This document shows, piece by piece, positions 1-11,390 of a stretch of 64,000 nucleotides of DNA. Source of the DNA: Hemerocallis citrina (taxonomy: Eukaryota > Streptophyta > Magnoliopsida > Asparagales > Asphodelaceae); contig CM030358.1 of NCBI GenBank assembly GCA_017893485.1, positions 146,137,393 through 146,201,392 on the forward strand, written 5' to 3'. Under the pieces are notes generated by a model. The model saw only the letters and a list, made by a program, of their open reading frames with translations. It did no database searches and was not told the origin of the DNA. A program made the position numbers and the translations under genes. Every line of letters starts with the position of its first letter. The stretch's first letter is position 1.

Positions 1-1060
1 CCTTCATATCAAACTATTTTGACAATCAAATCTTGATCGTTGTTATGACTCCTACATCATTACCAATGAGCAGAATGTCATCAACATAAAGAATTAAAAA
101 TACCACTACTTTGCCCACAATCTTTTTGTGCACACAATGTTCATCTTCGTTTTGTTCAAAACCATAGGACTTTATATTTTGATCAAAGCACATGTTCCAA
201 CTTCTAGATGCTTGTTTTAGTCCATAAATGGATCTATCCGACTTGCATACTTTATCCTCTTGGCCCTTAACTATGAAACCATCTAATTAAGACATGTAAA
301 TCTCTTCTTCAAGACGCCCATTTAAGAATGCAGTTTTGACATCCATTTTACAAATTTCAAATTCGAAATGAGCTGCAATGGATAAGAGAGTTCGAATAGA
401 TTTCAACATAGCCACTAGCGAAAAGGTTTCTTCATAATCAATGCCTTCCTTTTGGTTAAAACTCTTTGCCACTAATCGTGCCTTGAAGGTTTCAACCTTC
501 CCATCTACTCATCTCGTTCACTTGTATACCCACTTGCATCCAATATGTTTAATATTTGCAGGTGGTTCTACATGATTCCAGACTTTGTTAGAGTACATGG
601 ACTCAATTTCTGATTTTATGGCCTTTTTCCATGATTCTAAGTCAACATCTTTAAGTGCCTCTTTGTAGTGTCTGGGATCTGAGTCATGCTCATCAGGGAT
701 GGGACCGGGATTCTCCCAAAAGCATGTATCTGCCAGGTAGTCTGGTTTCTCTCCTACTACGACGAAGTACCGATGCAATATTAGAATTTTCTGTGGTAAC
801 TAAAGTAGTATCAGGTAAATTTGCATCTATACTATCAGGACTTGGTGTCGGATTATCTGAAAACTCATGCAAAATCAATTCACTTCGTGAAATATGTTTC
901 ATCACATAGTCTTCCTTTAGATAAACAACATGTGTTGAAACAAATACTTTCTGTTCACTAGGACTATAGAACATGCCTCCACGAGTTCCTTTTGGATACC
1001 CAATGAACAGACAAGCTTCTGGTCTTGTTTCCAACTTATTTGGTTGTTGCTTCTGCACAT
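1..1060 (-). pseudogene. Copia reverse transcriptase (RVT_2) with integrase-RT linker, partial
   Basis: Reading leftward from 1058, the first segment resembles the linker between integrase and RT (motif EACLFIGYPKGTRGG, about 960-1020). RT follows: SWKKAIKSEIESM near 600-640, then MAKSFNQKEGIDYEETFSLV and MDVKTAFLNG between 290 and 472. The catalytic YVDD motif is at 78-89, within LYVDDILLIGND. The RT active site is therefore retained, but segments sit in different frames with stops between them, for example around 473-517 and near 690-780. It would have copied element RNA into cDNA as part of a gag-pol polyprotein. The C-terminal RT and RNase H lie outside the window. Family assignment is firm; lack of function is inferred from the breaks. 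Confidence 0.88.
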
Positions 1061-1239
1061 ATGCAGTACAACCCTATATACGCTAATGTTGTATACGTGG
1101 TTTTCTCCCACTCCATAACTGAGTAGGTATGCTATCAACAGCTTTCGATGGAACCAAGTTCAAAAGATAAACTACTGTAAGTAGGGCATATCCCCAAAAA
1201 GATATAGGTAATGTAGCGTAACTTATCATAGATCTAACC

Positions 1240-2262
1240 ATATCAAGTAAAGACCTATCCTCCTCTCAGCCACACCATTCTGTTGGGGACGGTTAGGTGC
1301 AGATAACTGTGGTTCAATCCCACACTGCGTAAGATAATTTCGAAACTACTAGAGAGGTACTCTCCTCTTCGATCTAATCGAAGAATCTTCAAGTATTTAC
1401 CTAGTTGCTTTTCACATTCTGTCTTAAACTCCATGAATTTCTCAAAAGTTTCAGACTTGTGAAGCATTAGGTATACATAGCCATATCTTGAGTAATCATC
1501 TGTGAAAGTCACAAAATACTCATAGCCTCCCCTTGCACTAGTGCTCATAGGTCCGCATACATCTGTGTGTACCAATTCTAAAGGTTCTTTGGCTCTATTT
1601 CCTTTTTCAGAAGACGGTCTTCTAGTCATTTTCCCTTGCAAACAATATTCACAAACCGGCATAGGCTCCTCTGCCAAGGGACCCAAAGATTCACTTTTCA
1701 CCAATTTGTCAATCCTATCAGGGTTCATATGTCCTAGACGTAAGTGCCAAAAAGCCTTAGACTTACTAGAAGGTGTTTTTCTTTTATTTGATATAGTACT
1801 AGATAAGACATTAGTTTTATTAATAGCCAGTTTGGAAGAATTAGTATGAAGCAAATATAATTCATCTTTTATTATACCAGAACAAATAAACTTTCCATTC
1901 TTACGAACTATGGCTTTGTCCTCAAATAAAGTAGAATATCCATGTTTTCATAAGGATTTAACTGAAATTAAATTTCTCCTCATATCTGGAACATAAAGAA
2001 CATTATTCAAAACTAAAGATCTTCCATCACTAAACTGCAAATCAATTAATCCTACTGCTACAGCTTTAACTCGATGTTGTGATCCTAAATAAATGTCAAC
2101 TTCGCCTTCACTTAGTTTCCTTGTTGTGTAGAACCCCTACATGAAATTACAAACATGGTCAGTCGCTCTTGAGTCAAAACACCTAGTGTCTATAGATTTC
2201 TCCACAAAGCATATTTCAACAACTAGTGATTCAGGCATACCTGAGTTGGCATTTTTCTTTGC
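1240..2262 (-). pseudogene. Copia protease and integrase, broken
   Basis: The protease region near 2160-2185 has DSRATDH where copia retropepsins have D-S/T-G-A-T, so the active-site Gly is replaced by Arg. A stop lies just downstream near 2138. The GAG-pre-integrase zinc motif follows (HLRLGHMN, then CEYCLQGK, 1640-1760). The integrase core reads HTDVCGP (first catalytic Asp, near 1560), FTDDYSRYG, and LRLDRRGEY (second Asp, near 1380). The conserved segment with the third acidic residue (QQNGVAERR) is recognisable at about 1258-1290 but in another frame, so at least one indel lies near 1300. Inserting cDNA is the family role; this copy cannot make an intact enzyme. Confidence 0.88.
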
Positions 2263-3046
2263 CAGATACTTCATGCAATTCCCTTTCCAATGCCCTTTAT
2301 TCTGCAGTGGAAATATTTTTCCTTTGGTTTCTCCTGATTCACAAGCTTTATTGGTTTCCCAGAAACAGATTTACCATTCAAATTTTTGCCTTGCTTATTC
2401 TTTCCTATCTTACCTTTCGGTTTGATAGAAGAAGTTTCACCAACGAAAATACTACTTTTTGGCTTAACGATACCTTCAGCCATAATCAATTCATTCATCA
2501 GTTCGGAAAGGGACATATTCATTTTGCTCATATTGTAATTGAGCATGAACTGATTGAATGAGCGTGGTAGAGTCTGAAGAATCATATCAACTTGGGTTTC
2601 CTTATCGATTACTGCACCAAGAATCTGAAGTTCATTAAGGAACCCCATCATTTTCAAGACATGCTCACGAACAGGAGTACCCTCAGCCATCTCAGCATTT
2701 ATTATTGCTTTCATCGCAACTTGCCTTGCGGCTCGCGATTGACTGACAAACATCTCTTTTAAGCTAGTTATCATATCTAAAGTATGCGGCATTTCATTAT
2801 GTTGGTGTTGAAGCACATTTGACATGGAGCCAAAATATAATATTTGGCCATGTCATCAGTCTTAACCCATGCTTCATGATAATCAAAATCTTCCTGGAAA
2901 GTTTTATTCGTGGGCTCATCAGGATTTTTTAGAAGTACAAATTTGTAATTTTTAGAGGTAAGGACAACGTCAAAATTGTGTTTTCAGTCAACATAATTTG
3001 GTCCTTCTAACTTATTGTCTTTAAGAATCATAAAGAGTGGGTTCAT
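2262..3046 (-). pseudogene. Copia gag (UBN2-type), broken
   Basis: The start is the ATG at 3044-3046, chosen because the N-terminus MNPLFMILKDNKLEGPNYVD matches copia gag openings. An in-frame TGA at 2984-2986 lies where a Trp is expected. The UBN2 capsid-like region runs about 2825-2450 (LQTLPRSFNQFMLNYNM, SLSELMNELIMAEG). A Lys/Gly-rich stretch leads to a CCHC zinc knuckle near 2270-2300, which is frameshifted: only the first Cys and following residues are in frame. Gag would package the RNA and form cytoplasmic particles. The domain call is secure; the copy is clearly dead. Confidence 0.87.
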
Positions 3047-3804
3047 GCCGGAAGAAATCTGAAATAATTTTAAAAATAATATAAGAACTAGAGCAAAAAT
3101 GGTTTAAATAAAACTTTTTAAATTCTCATAATAATTAATATGGGTTTCCTCAAACCATAAACCTATAGAGAAAAATCGGATGACTAGTCCTATGGTTACA
3201 AATTTTGTTGGGAAAATTTGCTCCCACTAACTAGCGGAAAACCTATTAATTTTCTTAGACTTGATATGTCAAATTAACATCCGATTTCTTTGGCCTCCAA
3301 TACTTAACGATAAACATCCGTTGGCGAGTTTACTATTATTTATTGGTCGAGTGTGCACTATTATCAAGAATCTAAAATTGATTGCATTATTTAGTCCTCG
3401 ATGGGAGAATCTATTTTCATGCTACAAATTCATATTCTAACATAAAGAAATTCACACTTATAGTCCATGTGAAGTACCCTCCGTTAGGGAGCTTCACAAA
3501 GGAAGACGAGGTACCGTCTCAATACTATTGTGAACAGATAATGGAAAGTCGTGGGTTTCATTAAGAACCCTCTCCCACTCAATATTTTTATATGAGGAAA
3601 TTAAAGGACATATCTGTTTTAGCTCAATTAACATTCAATGTAATTTAAAACAGAAATAGCAACAAAAATAAATGCATTCATTCCCCAACCAAGCACATGG
3701 CCAGAACAATATTTAGATGTATCATTGTAATAGAGAACCTAGAGATCTAGTCTTCATGTCCTCCTTCTTTGCTTTGTCTTTGCTCCATCGATATTTACAA
3801 AATT

Positions 3805-3925
3805 TAAATTACCTCAACATAAGGAGACTTACATTAAATTACAATAAAACTACCTCAACATAAGGAGGTTTACATCAATGAATAACAAAACTAGCTCAAC
3901 ATAAGGAGGTTTACATCAATGAACA
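3805..3925. repeat. Short tandem repeat in copia leader
   Basis: Three imperfect copies of a roughly 45-55 bp unit containing CTCAACATAAGGAGGTTTACA lie between the gag start and the PBS. No coding potential. A leader minisatellite is the simplest reading. Confidence 0.8.
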
Positions 3926-4482
3926 ACAAAATAAAAATTAACAAGTTCTGGTCATGTGGGGATTCTCACAGACATACACATACATCCACATGCAGTATAA
4001 TAATCCAAGGCAGCGAAAATAAAATTGCAAAATCCTATAATTATAACTGCTTCTACCAATATCATTTAAGATCTCCAAATATCAAGTTAACACCAATAAT
4101 TAAAAAAGAATCTAAAAATCATGAATAATTGTTAGATCTAAACTTATATAAGAAAAAATAAGGTGAGATCTAGATTATTGGTATAGTTAATAATTTAAAA
4201 AGAATTGAGAACAATTTAGATCCATTTTTTTTTAATATGATGATTGATCCACCATCATCCATAATCATCCCTTCCGAACAGGAAATAGAACAGGAAAATG
4301 GATTTTAAAAAAATTGGAAACAATGATTAATCCATCATTATAGTAGTTCACATATACTGCTGATGCAAGGCCATTCATATGAATCCCATTGGTTATACTG
4401 GTGTCGACAATTCGCATTTTTTTTAGGTTAAGAAAAAAAACTAATAAGAATCAATATGATGATTGATTAAAATTAGATCAAA

Positions 4483-4497
4483 GTGGTTCTGATACCA
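4483..4497 (-). other. Primer-binding site (tRNA-Met type) of copia element
   Basis: On the minus strand the sequence is TGGTATCAGAACCAC, one base inside the 5' LTR. TGGTATCAGA is complementary to the 3' end of initiator tRNA-Met, the usual primer for plant copia elements. This fixes the LTR boundary and the element's orientation. Confidence 0.9.
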
Positions 4498-4498
4498 C

Positions 4499-4894
4499 TG
4501 TTAAGTTTTTGTTCTACCATATTTCCCAGATCACAATGATATAATATTTAATCTAATCTCAAATAAAATAATAAGAGCATAAATCAATAAGTTTTATCTT
4601 CAAGTTTTGATTTCTTGTTTCTTTTTCTCCTTCAATTATAACTCTAGTTCTTCCTCATCTTTTCTCCTATATTCTAGTGGGAGGCATAAGAGAGACAACT
4701 AGGTTTTAACCTTACTCTCATATTTATAGAGAGATGAAAGCCTAGCGTTAGGAACTTTAGGAAATCCTAGTGAGGATAAAATTACAATATTGTCCACTAT
4801 GTATTTATATTTTGCTTCCCAACTAAAATCTAAATCTCTAATTATAATGGGAGAAGGCCTTAGTGTTATTTGTCATTTTGTCATTCTACCAACA
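4499..4894 (-). repeat. Copia 5' LTR, about 396 bp
   Basis: The LTR is read as TGTTGGTAGAA...CTTAACA on the minus strand, ending one base before the PBS. Its termini form a short inverted repeat (TGTT/AACA). A TATA box (TATAAATA, minus strand) lies at 4721-4728, and AT-rich sequence follows toward 4550. The outer boundary at 4894 is inferred from the TG...CA rule alone because the partner LTR is off the window. Confidence 0.75.
4721..4728 (-). promoter_or_regulatory. Putative LTR TATA box
   Basis: TATAAATA on the minus strand, about midway in the copia 5' LTR, where the U3/R promoter is expected. Followed downstream by AT-rich R/U5-like sequence. Confidence 0.55.
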
Positions 4895-5014
4895 TGTGCA
4901 ACGCACGTGCATAACTAATATAAAAGAGGTTTCCGGTTCAAATCCTCCATACGTCAGAGTTTTTATTTTTATTTTTTGAAATTATTAACGTGCATCGCAC
5001 GTGTAAATTACTAG
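4895..5014 (+). mobile_element. Two Helitron-like 3' termini
   Basis: At 4988-5002 a perfect hairpin (ACGTGC, loop ATC, GCACGT) is followed by CTAG at 5011-5014 and then T. At 4896-4906 a related hairpin (GTGC AAC GCAC) is followed by CTAA at 4915-4918 and then T. Helitrons end in CTRR a few bases after a GC-rich hairpin and insert before a T, so both match. No 5' TC end or Rep/helicase gene was found. The copia LTR abuts the first hairpin, suggesting it landed in the Helitron end. Confidence 0.5.
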
Positions 5015-6413
5015 TTATTATTAGACTCATGTCACAATATAGTTCTACAAGACACCCCTCATTTACCGATATTCACAAACGTACCCTGGGAATTCGTGAT
5101 ACCACCTCCATGGGTCAATTTGTAACTTAAATCTTGTTTTCACATTTAACATTTTATACAATCTGACAATGACTCTAAAATTTAATTTTTACAAAAAAAA
5201 ATAAAATTGTATATAATAAAATACTTTTCTGTAAAATATACCCATGGGATTTTACTGTCAGATTATAACCTTGCTTAAATGAACAAGGAAATATCTTCTC
5301 TTTTAGAGATATGATTCCGTATTATAAATACGTGTTCTCATATTTCTAGTAAGACACATCCAATGCATCGAGGTATTAGTCTGGAAGGCCTCACTTTTTG
5401 ATTTATCAAAATGCACGATATTAAAAAATGAGTTCACTCTATGCTCGAATTTAGAGATCATGTTTATATTGGCTTTAACGATAACACTGTCTTGTAGTTA
5501 TTTACAAATGTAATCATTCTTTGTTCCATCAATTCGTACTAAACGAACTAGCACAACAAGTTCGAGTCAACCCTCTCACTTGTTGTGCTACAGTCTGCCA
5601 AATAGAATGCCTAGTTCTATTATAGACTGTGAATATATTCTTTGTGCATAGACTTAATTACTATGCAGCATGGACCTTATTGATGCACAATATCAATATT
5701 TTTTAATAAATCAAAAATTGCTCTACTAATAAAATGACAAATAAATAAATTTATTTCTGTGAAATCATATAACCCTACACATCAATTGTCCCCAATTTTA
5801 ACATTTTCTCCTAAAATCAGGAATAGAAAATGAAATTTAACTAGCCTATCGTGAAATGAAATTTAACTAAGCCAATATTGATATGAAATTTGAGAATCGA
5901 AAATGAGTAAAGTCGACTACAGAAATGTCAGTAGAAACAACTAACTCCATACCTGATATGTGAACATAGATATATGCTTCAGTGTAATAATGCATGAGGA
6001 ATATTGTACATGTAGAAATAATTAACAAAAAAGAAAATGCATCACATAAGAGAAGAAAGCATACCAGAGGCAGTTGCTTCCACCCACCGAGACGACAAAA
6101 TTGGCGTGAGAGACGAAGAAATTGGCGTACATATTCCTGGTTGAAGCTGACATGATTATTGCAAACAATGAAGTTAAGATTTCGTGAGATTCTTGACAGA
6201 TTCAATTGCCAACTCATCAGGTAATCTTCTGTTAAGGGACAGCTTACGATGACCCTGACAGTTATTTGTATCGCAAGTGTCGTAATATAAACACAAACAA
6301 CAAAATTAAATGAAAGCATGAAACAGTTGATTCCATTTGACATTACTGTAGACTTGTGGGCTAAAAGTGCATTGAGTGAAAAAGTACAGTGAATACAAAG
6401 CATTTTGTTTGGC
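5015..6413. other. AT-rich DNA without recognisable gene
   Basis: Low-GC sequence with scattered stops in all frames. A 260-codon minus-strand frame (5867-6649) runs into the LINE on the wrong strand and has no family features. The stretch 6060-6270 is less AT-rich and could be decayed exon sequence, but I could not identify it. Confidence 0.5.
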
Positions 6414-6427
6414 AACAAGAGTTGTCC
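6414..6427. repeat. LINE target-site duplication, left copy
   Basis: AACAAGAGTTGTCC, identical to 8534-8547. The pair brackets the LINE and marks its 5' truncation point. Confidence 0.93.
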
Positions 6428-8227
6428 AAAGAGATGGATCAGATGGATCCATACTTGCCTTACCACCAGCAGCAGGACGACGATTTTGGTAAACGAGGCA
6501 TCAGGCCACCCATTCTCTTGCAAACGGAGGCTCAGACGAGGAGATCTGCTCTCACCCCTCCTCTTTATCATAGTGGCAGATGTGCTGAGATCCATGATAA
6601 CCAAGTGCAGTATAGCAGGTTGGATTGCACCAGTGGCTAAAGGAGCCAATCATCAAGGTTGTTCTATACTCCAGTATGCAGACGATACTCTTCTTTTTGG
6701 CAATAGCAACCTAGGGGAAACTACCATCTTTAAAGGAATTCTGTATTGCTTTGAAACCTGGTCTGGCCTCAGGGCTAACTTCCACAAGAGTGCTCTCACC
6801 CCCATTGCCCTGACTCCAACAGAGGCTTTTGAACATAACATAATCCTCAATTTCTCCACAGAAAGTTTCTCCATTCAGTACCTTGGATTGCCACTAAGAT
6901 CCGGGAAGCTAAAAAAGGCGGACTGGATGCCCATTATTGACCGGGTTGAGAAACGGCTAACAGGTTGGAAAGGCAAAGCCCTATCATTGGGTGAGAGAGT
7001 CACGCTTATTAATGCAGTCCTCTCAAACCTCCACACTTATTATCTATCCTTCTTTGAAATACCGCGATGGGTAATCCAAAAAATTGACCGGACTCGGAAA
7101 CGTTTCTTATGGAAAGGGGCTGATCCGGTTCGAGGGGGTTATCACCTCATTATATGGGAGAAGGCATGCATGAAAAAGATATATGGAGACCTGGGTATAA
7201 TTGACCTGCGAGATATGAATCTGACGCTTTTGGGCAATTGGTGGTGGAAAGTGTTCCACCCTAATGGAGAAGGGTGGCAACAATTTATTCAAGGTTATAT
7301 GCATGGGAACGGAACGAGAAACCTAGGCTTCAGGATAGGCCTACGGGTTTCCTGGTTCTGCAAAGGCATCACTAAGCCATACGAACCCTTCACTAGCTAT
7401 GTCAAGTCAACTATTGGTAACGGCAGACACACCAGGTTTTGGTGGGATATGTGGTGTGCTGATCACATGCTAAGAACCCTGTTCCCCGACGTATACGAGC
7501 AGGCGACACAACCACACTGCACAGTGGCTGCAGCCTGGAAAAGAGGCACCTGGAATCCATCGTTCAAACAACCGCTTGACATAGGCTCTCAGCTCAGACT
7601 TACGGAACTTCAGGCCTACATCTCCAACACTGGAATTGGCTGCTCCCAGGGTCCCGATAAAAAATTCTGGGGAGTAGAGAAGAACGGCAAGTTCACGGTT
7701 CGCTCCATGTACAAGCACATCCATTTTAGGGGTTGTACCCCAAAGTGGGCTGCCGACATCTGGAAAACGAAAGCTCCACTAAAAATCAAAGCTTTCTTAT
7801 GGTTGACACTAAATGATGTGATTCTGACTAGAGAAAACCTCGCTAAGCGCTAATCGAATGTAGACTCCCAATACGGATTCTGCAGCGTCGCCCTCGAGAC
7901 TAGATACCATCTTTTTCTTCAGTGTCCTAAGAGTAAAACGGTACTCATAGAAATACTCAGCGCCCTAGGGACATCCCAATATCCTAGTACTTATGAGGAC
8001 CTGTGGGTAGGACCAAAGTTCGTAACGGAGAGGGGTGCTATGAGAGAAGTGTGGTATTTAGCTATCGCCGCAATGACCTGAGTTCTATGGCTAGACAGAA
8101 ATAATCTTTATTTTCGTAGATCTTGCAATAGTATTTCTGGCAATTTGACTCACTTATGTATTTTATTTCCTTTTGGGCTAATGTGGCAGCAGCAGGTCCC
8201 AGGAAAAGGATTGCAAGTGTTTTCTAG
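6428..8227 (+). pseudogene. LINE reverse transcriptase C-terminal half plus zf-RVT region
   Basis: The open frame runs to a TAA at 7851-7853. It begins in the RT fingers/palm with a degenerate RQGDP-type motif (LRRGDLLSPLLF, about 6530-6565). The catalytic motif LQYADDTLLF follows near 6673-6702, then the thumb region (YLGLPLRSG, GWKGKALSLGERVTLINAVL) and the conserved plant-LINE tail (KRFLWKG, GLGIIDL-like, FWWDMWC, KFTVRSMY, PLKIKAFLWL). After the TAA the same frame continues with a zf-RVT-like segment (YHLFLQCP near 7900), so the stop truncates the domain and a second stop lies near 8080. The YADD aspartates are intact. With its N-terminal half gone it cannot act on its own. Confidence 0.92.
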
Positions 8228-8533
8228 ATAGAGGAGTTTGATGATGAGGAGATCGAGATCGGGCCGACGATCGATTGATAGCCAGCACAGCATGGCTACT
8301 AGGCTACTTGATACCCACCGCCCCAGGGTTTGTTGGGGGATATGATGTATCTCTATGTGGCTACTCGATGTTTATTTTGTCCCACCCCCCATGTTCGGAG
8401 TGGAGTTTATGTAATTTCGTTCTGCTTGTAGGATGTTGTAGTGGGCTCTACTCTGACTATGTTTTATTAACCTCTTATTAATGAAACATGTTATCAGATT
8501 TTACCTTTTCTTTAAATAAAAAAAAAACAACAA
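6428..8533 (+). mobile_element. 5'-truncated non-LTR retrotransposon (L1-type LINE)
   Basis: About 2.1 kb, starting inside the RT domain and ending in an A-rich tail (about 8512-8533). Exact 14-bp repeats flank it. 5' truncation, a 3' A tail and a TSD of 7-20 bp are the signature of target-primed reverse transcription. ORF1 and the endonuclease are missing. The plant L1 clade is suggested by the C-terminal zf-RVT region. Confidence 0.95.
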
Positions 8534-8547
8534 AACAAGAGTTGTCC
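8534..8547. repeat. LINE target-site duplication, right copy
   Basis: Identical 14-mer to 6414-6427, directly after the A-rich tail. Sequence on both outer sides would be contiguous in the empty site. Confidence 0.93.
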
Positions 8548-8901
8548 GAATGACAACGGCATTTTCTTTATAAATAAATATTATTTTATGTGTCATGCAT
8601 GTGCAAGAGAAATTAAATCAATATAAACATACGGGTTCCACATGATCCTGTCTGTCATGTTCTTTGCATACACGAACCAAATGGACTTCGAGAACATACG
8701 GAATAGAGAATGGTACTTCTCTATAAAAGAACAAGGAAGGGAATGCGGTGAATTCAGCACATTTCTCCTTTCTTTGCATTTCTTCCTTTTTGAAAATCAA
8801 ATGGCAATGTTAGCTAGACAAAACTCATTTGTAGAATCATTTTTCCATAAGATCAGAATAAACAGTAAGTCTTTTAAAAAAACTTAAATGAGCATGATAA
8901 C
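8548..8901. other. Short unassigned segment between LINE and Tat LTR
   Basis: An open frame of about 81 codons (8642-8887) has no recognisable domain. The segment continues the sequence left of the LINE, so it is older host or repeat DNA. Nothing else supportable. Confidence 0.4.
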
Positions 8902-9810
8902 TGTTGCTGCTAATTTCGGTGTGGGAGCAAACAAATGATATATAGATTCTTCTAGAAACAATAAAAACAAACCTGCTGACTTCTTGCCGGTGTTAACCGT
9001 TTCTTGATGCTGCCGCTGACCTGCAAAAAAGTTCGAAACACCAGAATTGTTCCCGGTGATGAACCCTCCGACGCTCAAGTCAGTAATCAAGAAGATTATG
9101 AAAGAGTTTTTTATGTAGAAAATACTGATTATCTTTTTTATTGTGGGGGTAGAGGGGTATTTATAGTCATCTTTGAAAATAGTTTCGAGATAATTACTTA
9201 TCTCCACTTTCCGATATTTTTTGATACGAAATAGAGTTTAAATCGTTTCATGATAAAAGATGTCACACCCCGCTTCCCAAAAAGGAATATGGAATACAGA
9301 TACACGACACAAGTCTAGCGAATGGTTTTTACCATTTATAAGTTATAAGGATCTTTACAACATGTACAAGAATAAATAAGAGATATATAAGAGAAATAAT
9401 CAACCATGCATGAATAAATAAATTAACATAACCAACAGGATTATTAAAAACAAGAATACTTAATCTTCAAATAACCAAGTCTGGAACAAAACACAAATCT
9501 GGGACAAAATGTCTAACACAAGATAATCCATGTAGTAATTTACAATTATTCAAAATAAACAACAAGAATGTATAGTAGCAAGATCTCCAGTCAACTAGAA
9601 TCTTTGGTCACCTACTCCATCGAGCAGCTGATCACCAAAGTCTGCAAGTGACAAATTTGCAGGAAAGGGAAAGAGAAAACAAACGCCCGTCAATGCAAGT
9701 TACGGGCCGCTTGTAGTGCAAGCAACAAGTACAGGAAAGATAGACAAGCATAGAGTAACAGCGGAAGCAAGTACAGAAGTAATATGGAAGAAATGTGACA
9801 GCAAAATAGA

Positions 9811-9815
9811 GAAAC
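9811..9815. repeat. TSD GAAAC of inner solo LTR (left)
   Basis: GAAAC directly before TGTCATGCCCC. An identical GAAAC follows the LTR at 12981-12985. Confidence 0.85.
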
Positions 9816-10429
9816 TGTCATGCCCCGCTTTCCACTATATGGAAATACAGGCACGCAACCGAGGCCCAGCAAATGATATACATCATCCATAAGCTGTACA
9901 ATTATCAGCTCAACAAGATCTTTATAACACATTCACGCAGGCAAATATAATAATCACATGAGCTGAAAATAGAATAACCATCATTTGGATAATACATCAA
10001 CATCGGGTCAAGATGCCCGGGAGTACAAGGTGCCAGAATTAAAATAGTACGATAAACAGTTCGCTATAACAACTAGATAAAATAGTGACTGAAAGAAAAA
10101 CACATGAAGTAGCAATAAAGCAGCAACGATCGTCTAGAGAGTCTGCTCGTCGGGTCCATCAGTACCTGTATAATTATTAACTCAAAGAAAAATAGAAAAG
10201 TTCCCGTTAGAACAAGTTTCGGGCAGCAAGTAGCAACAAGCAGTAAAAGGGATAATATAACAAGATATAATATGAGAGAAACAAGAAGTAGAAGTACAAA
10301 TACAATATGGAAGTAAGCAAGGAACTGGGACAATATGATCATGTAAGTAATAACTGTAACTAGTGTATTCTAGACTTCAAGATATAAGCAATTGATAACC
10401 TAGGCTCAGTTAATCGATAATCATGTACT

Positions 10430-10810
10430 CAAGGATCGAGATTCATGTAATCAAGAGTCATGTAATCAAAAATCAAGAGTCATGTAACGAAGAGTCATGT
10501 AATCAAGAATCATGTAATCAAGAATCAAGAGTCATTTAACGAATAGTCATTTAATCAAGAATCATGCTTAGTGAAGATCTCATGTTTATCTGTTTTATTA
10601 ACTTATCTAATGCACGCAATCCTGTGTCCCATACCACAAGTTCGGTGCATATCAATCATGTGACGTTTAGACTTAAGTAGTGAATTCTATAGGATTATGT
10701 ACTTGGGTCTTCCAGTGATAGTATCAAGGCATGTAATCATGAATCATGTAATCGAGAATTATGTAATCAAGAATTGTGTATCAAGAATCAAGAATCAAGA
10801 ATCAAGAATC
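10430..10810. repeat. Degenerate 10-11 bp minisatellite
   Basis: Runs of AATCAAGAATCATGT-like and ATCAAGAGTCATGT-like units inside the solo LTR. Related CAAGTATCAAGT runs occur at equivalent places in other copies (13200-13300, 36200-36590, 51860-52200). Confidence 0.8.
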
Positions 10811-11390
10811 ACTATTTCGGGAAACACGAGCCCCCTTCCGAGTATACTACCCTATATTGTCCACTATTAAGTCGTACCCTTATAACCCCGGCTTGTTATT
10901 CTTTTATAATTAATTATTAATATACAGTTGGTACGACTAGTGGAACCGTGTAATCAAATAGTTTAGTCAAAGAAAATATTAAGGGCAGTAATCATGGACA
11001 TGAGACGTAAAATGAGTACATGTATCGAGAGTAGTTATTATAGAATTATCGAGTGGTATAAAATGCATTCTATCAACCTATTATATCTATACAAGTTATT
11101 ATTACAAGAACAATAATACACTCAGTTCATTAAATATGAAAAATTATGGGTTTATATGTAAAAACGTAGAGATAAATTTTTAGACAACTTGGCATATCTG
11201 CATTCAAATTCACTTTTCCGTTGTTACAGAAAAGCAAATCCAATTCCGTCAGAGATTCTAGAAAGTAGACTCCCTTTCGGTTCTAAGTCATATTCATACG
11301 ATACATTCTAGAGACAGTAGTTATGCGTACAAATTCATTCTTCGCTGAATTCGAGGTTTCGCGCGCATTCTGAAAATTCAGAGTCACAAT

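Larger units (their letters stand above)
1..4894 (-). mobile_element. Ty1/copia LTR retrotransposon, degenerate, 3' part off window
   Basis: Minus-strand order is 5' LTR, PBS, leader, gag, protease, integrase, reverse transcriptase, which is the Ty1/copia order (integrase before RT). The RNase H domain and 3' LTR lie beyond base 1, so no TSD can be checked. The leader (about 3047-4482) has no coding evidence and contains a short tandem repeat. The coding part is broken by stops and frameshifts in every domain, so the copy is inactive. The lineage within copia was not assigned. Confidence 0.9.

Noticed and set aside
4930..4955. GGTTCAAATCC resembles a tRNA/SINE B box
   Set aside because: Flanks do not form a T-arm stem and no A box or tRNA fold is found upstream.
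5867..6649. 260-codon minus-strand open frame
   Set aside because: Overlaps the plus-strand LINE and its TSD, so it joins two unrelated sequences, and no domain is visible.
8642..8887. 81-codon plus-strand frame that faintly resembles a conserved plant domain
   Set aside because: Similarity limited to a few residues and not defensible without a search.
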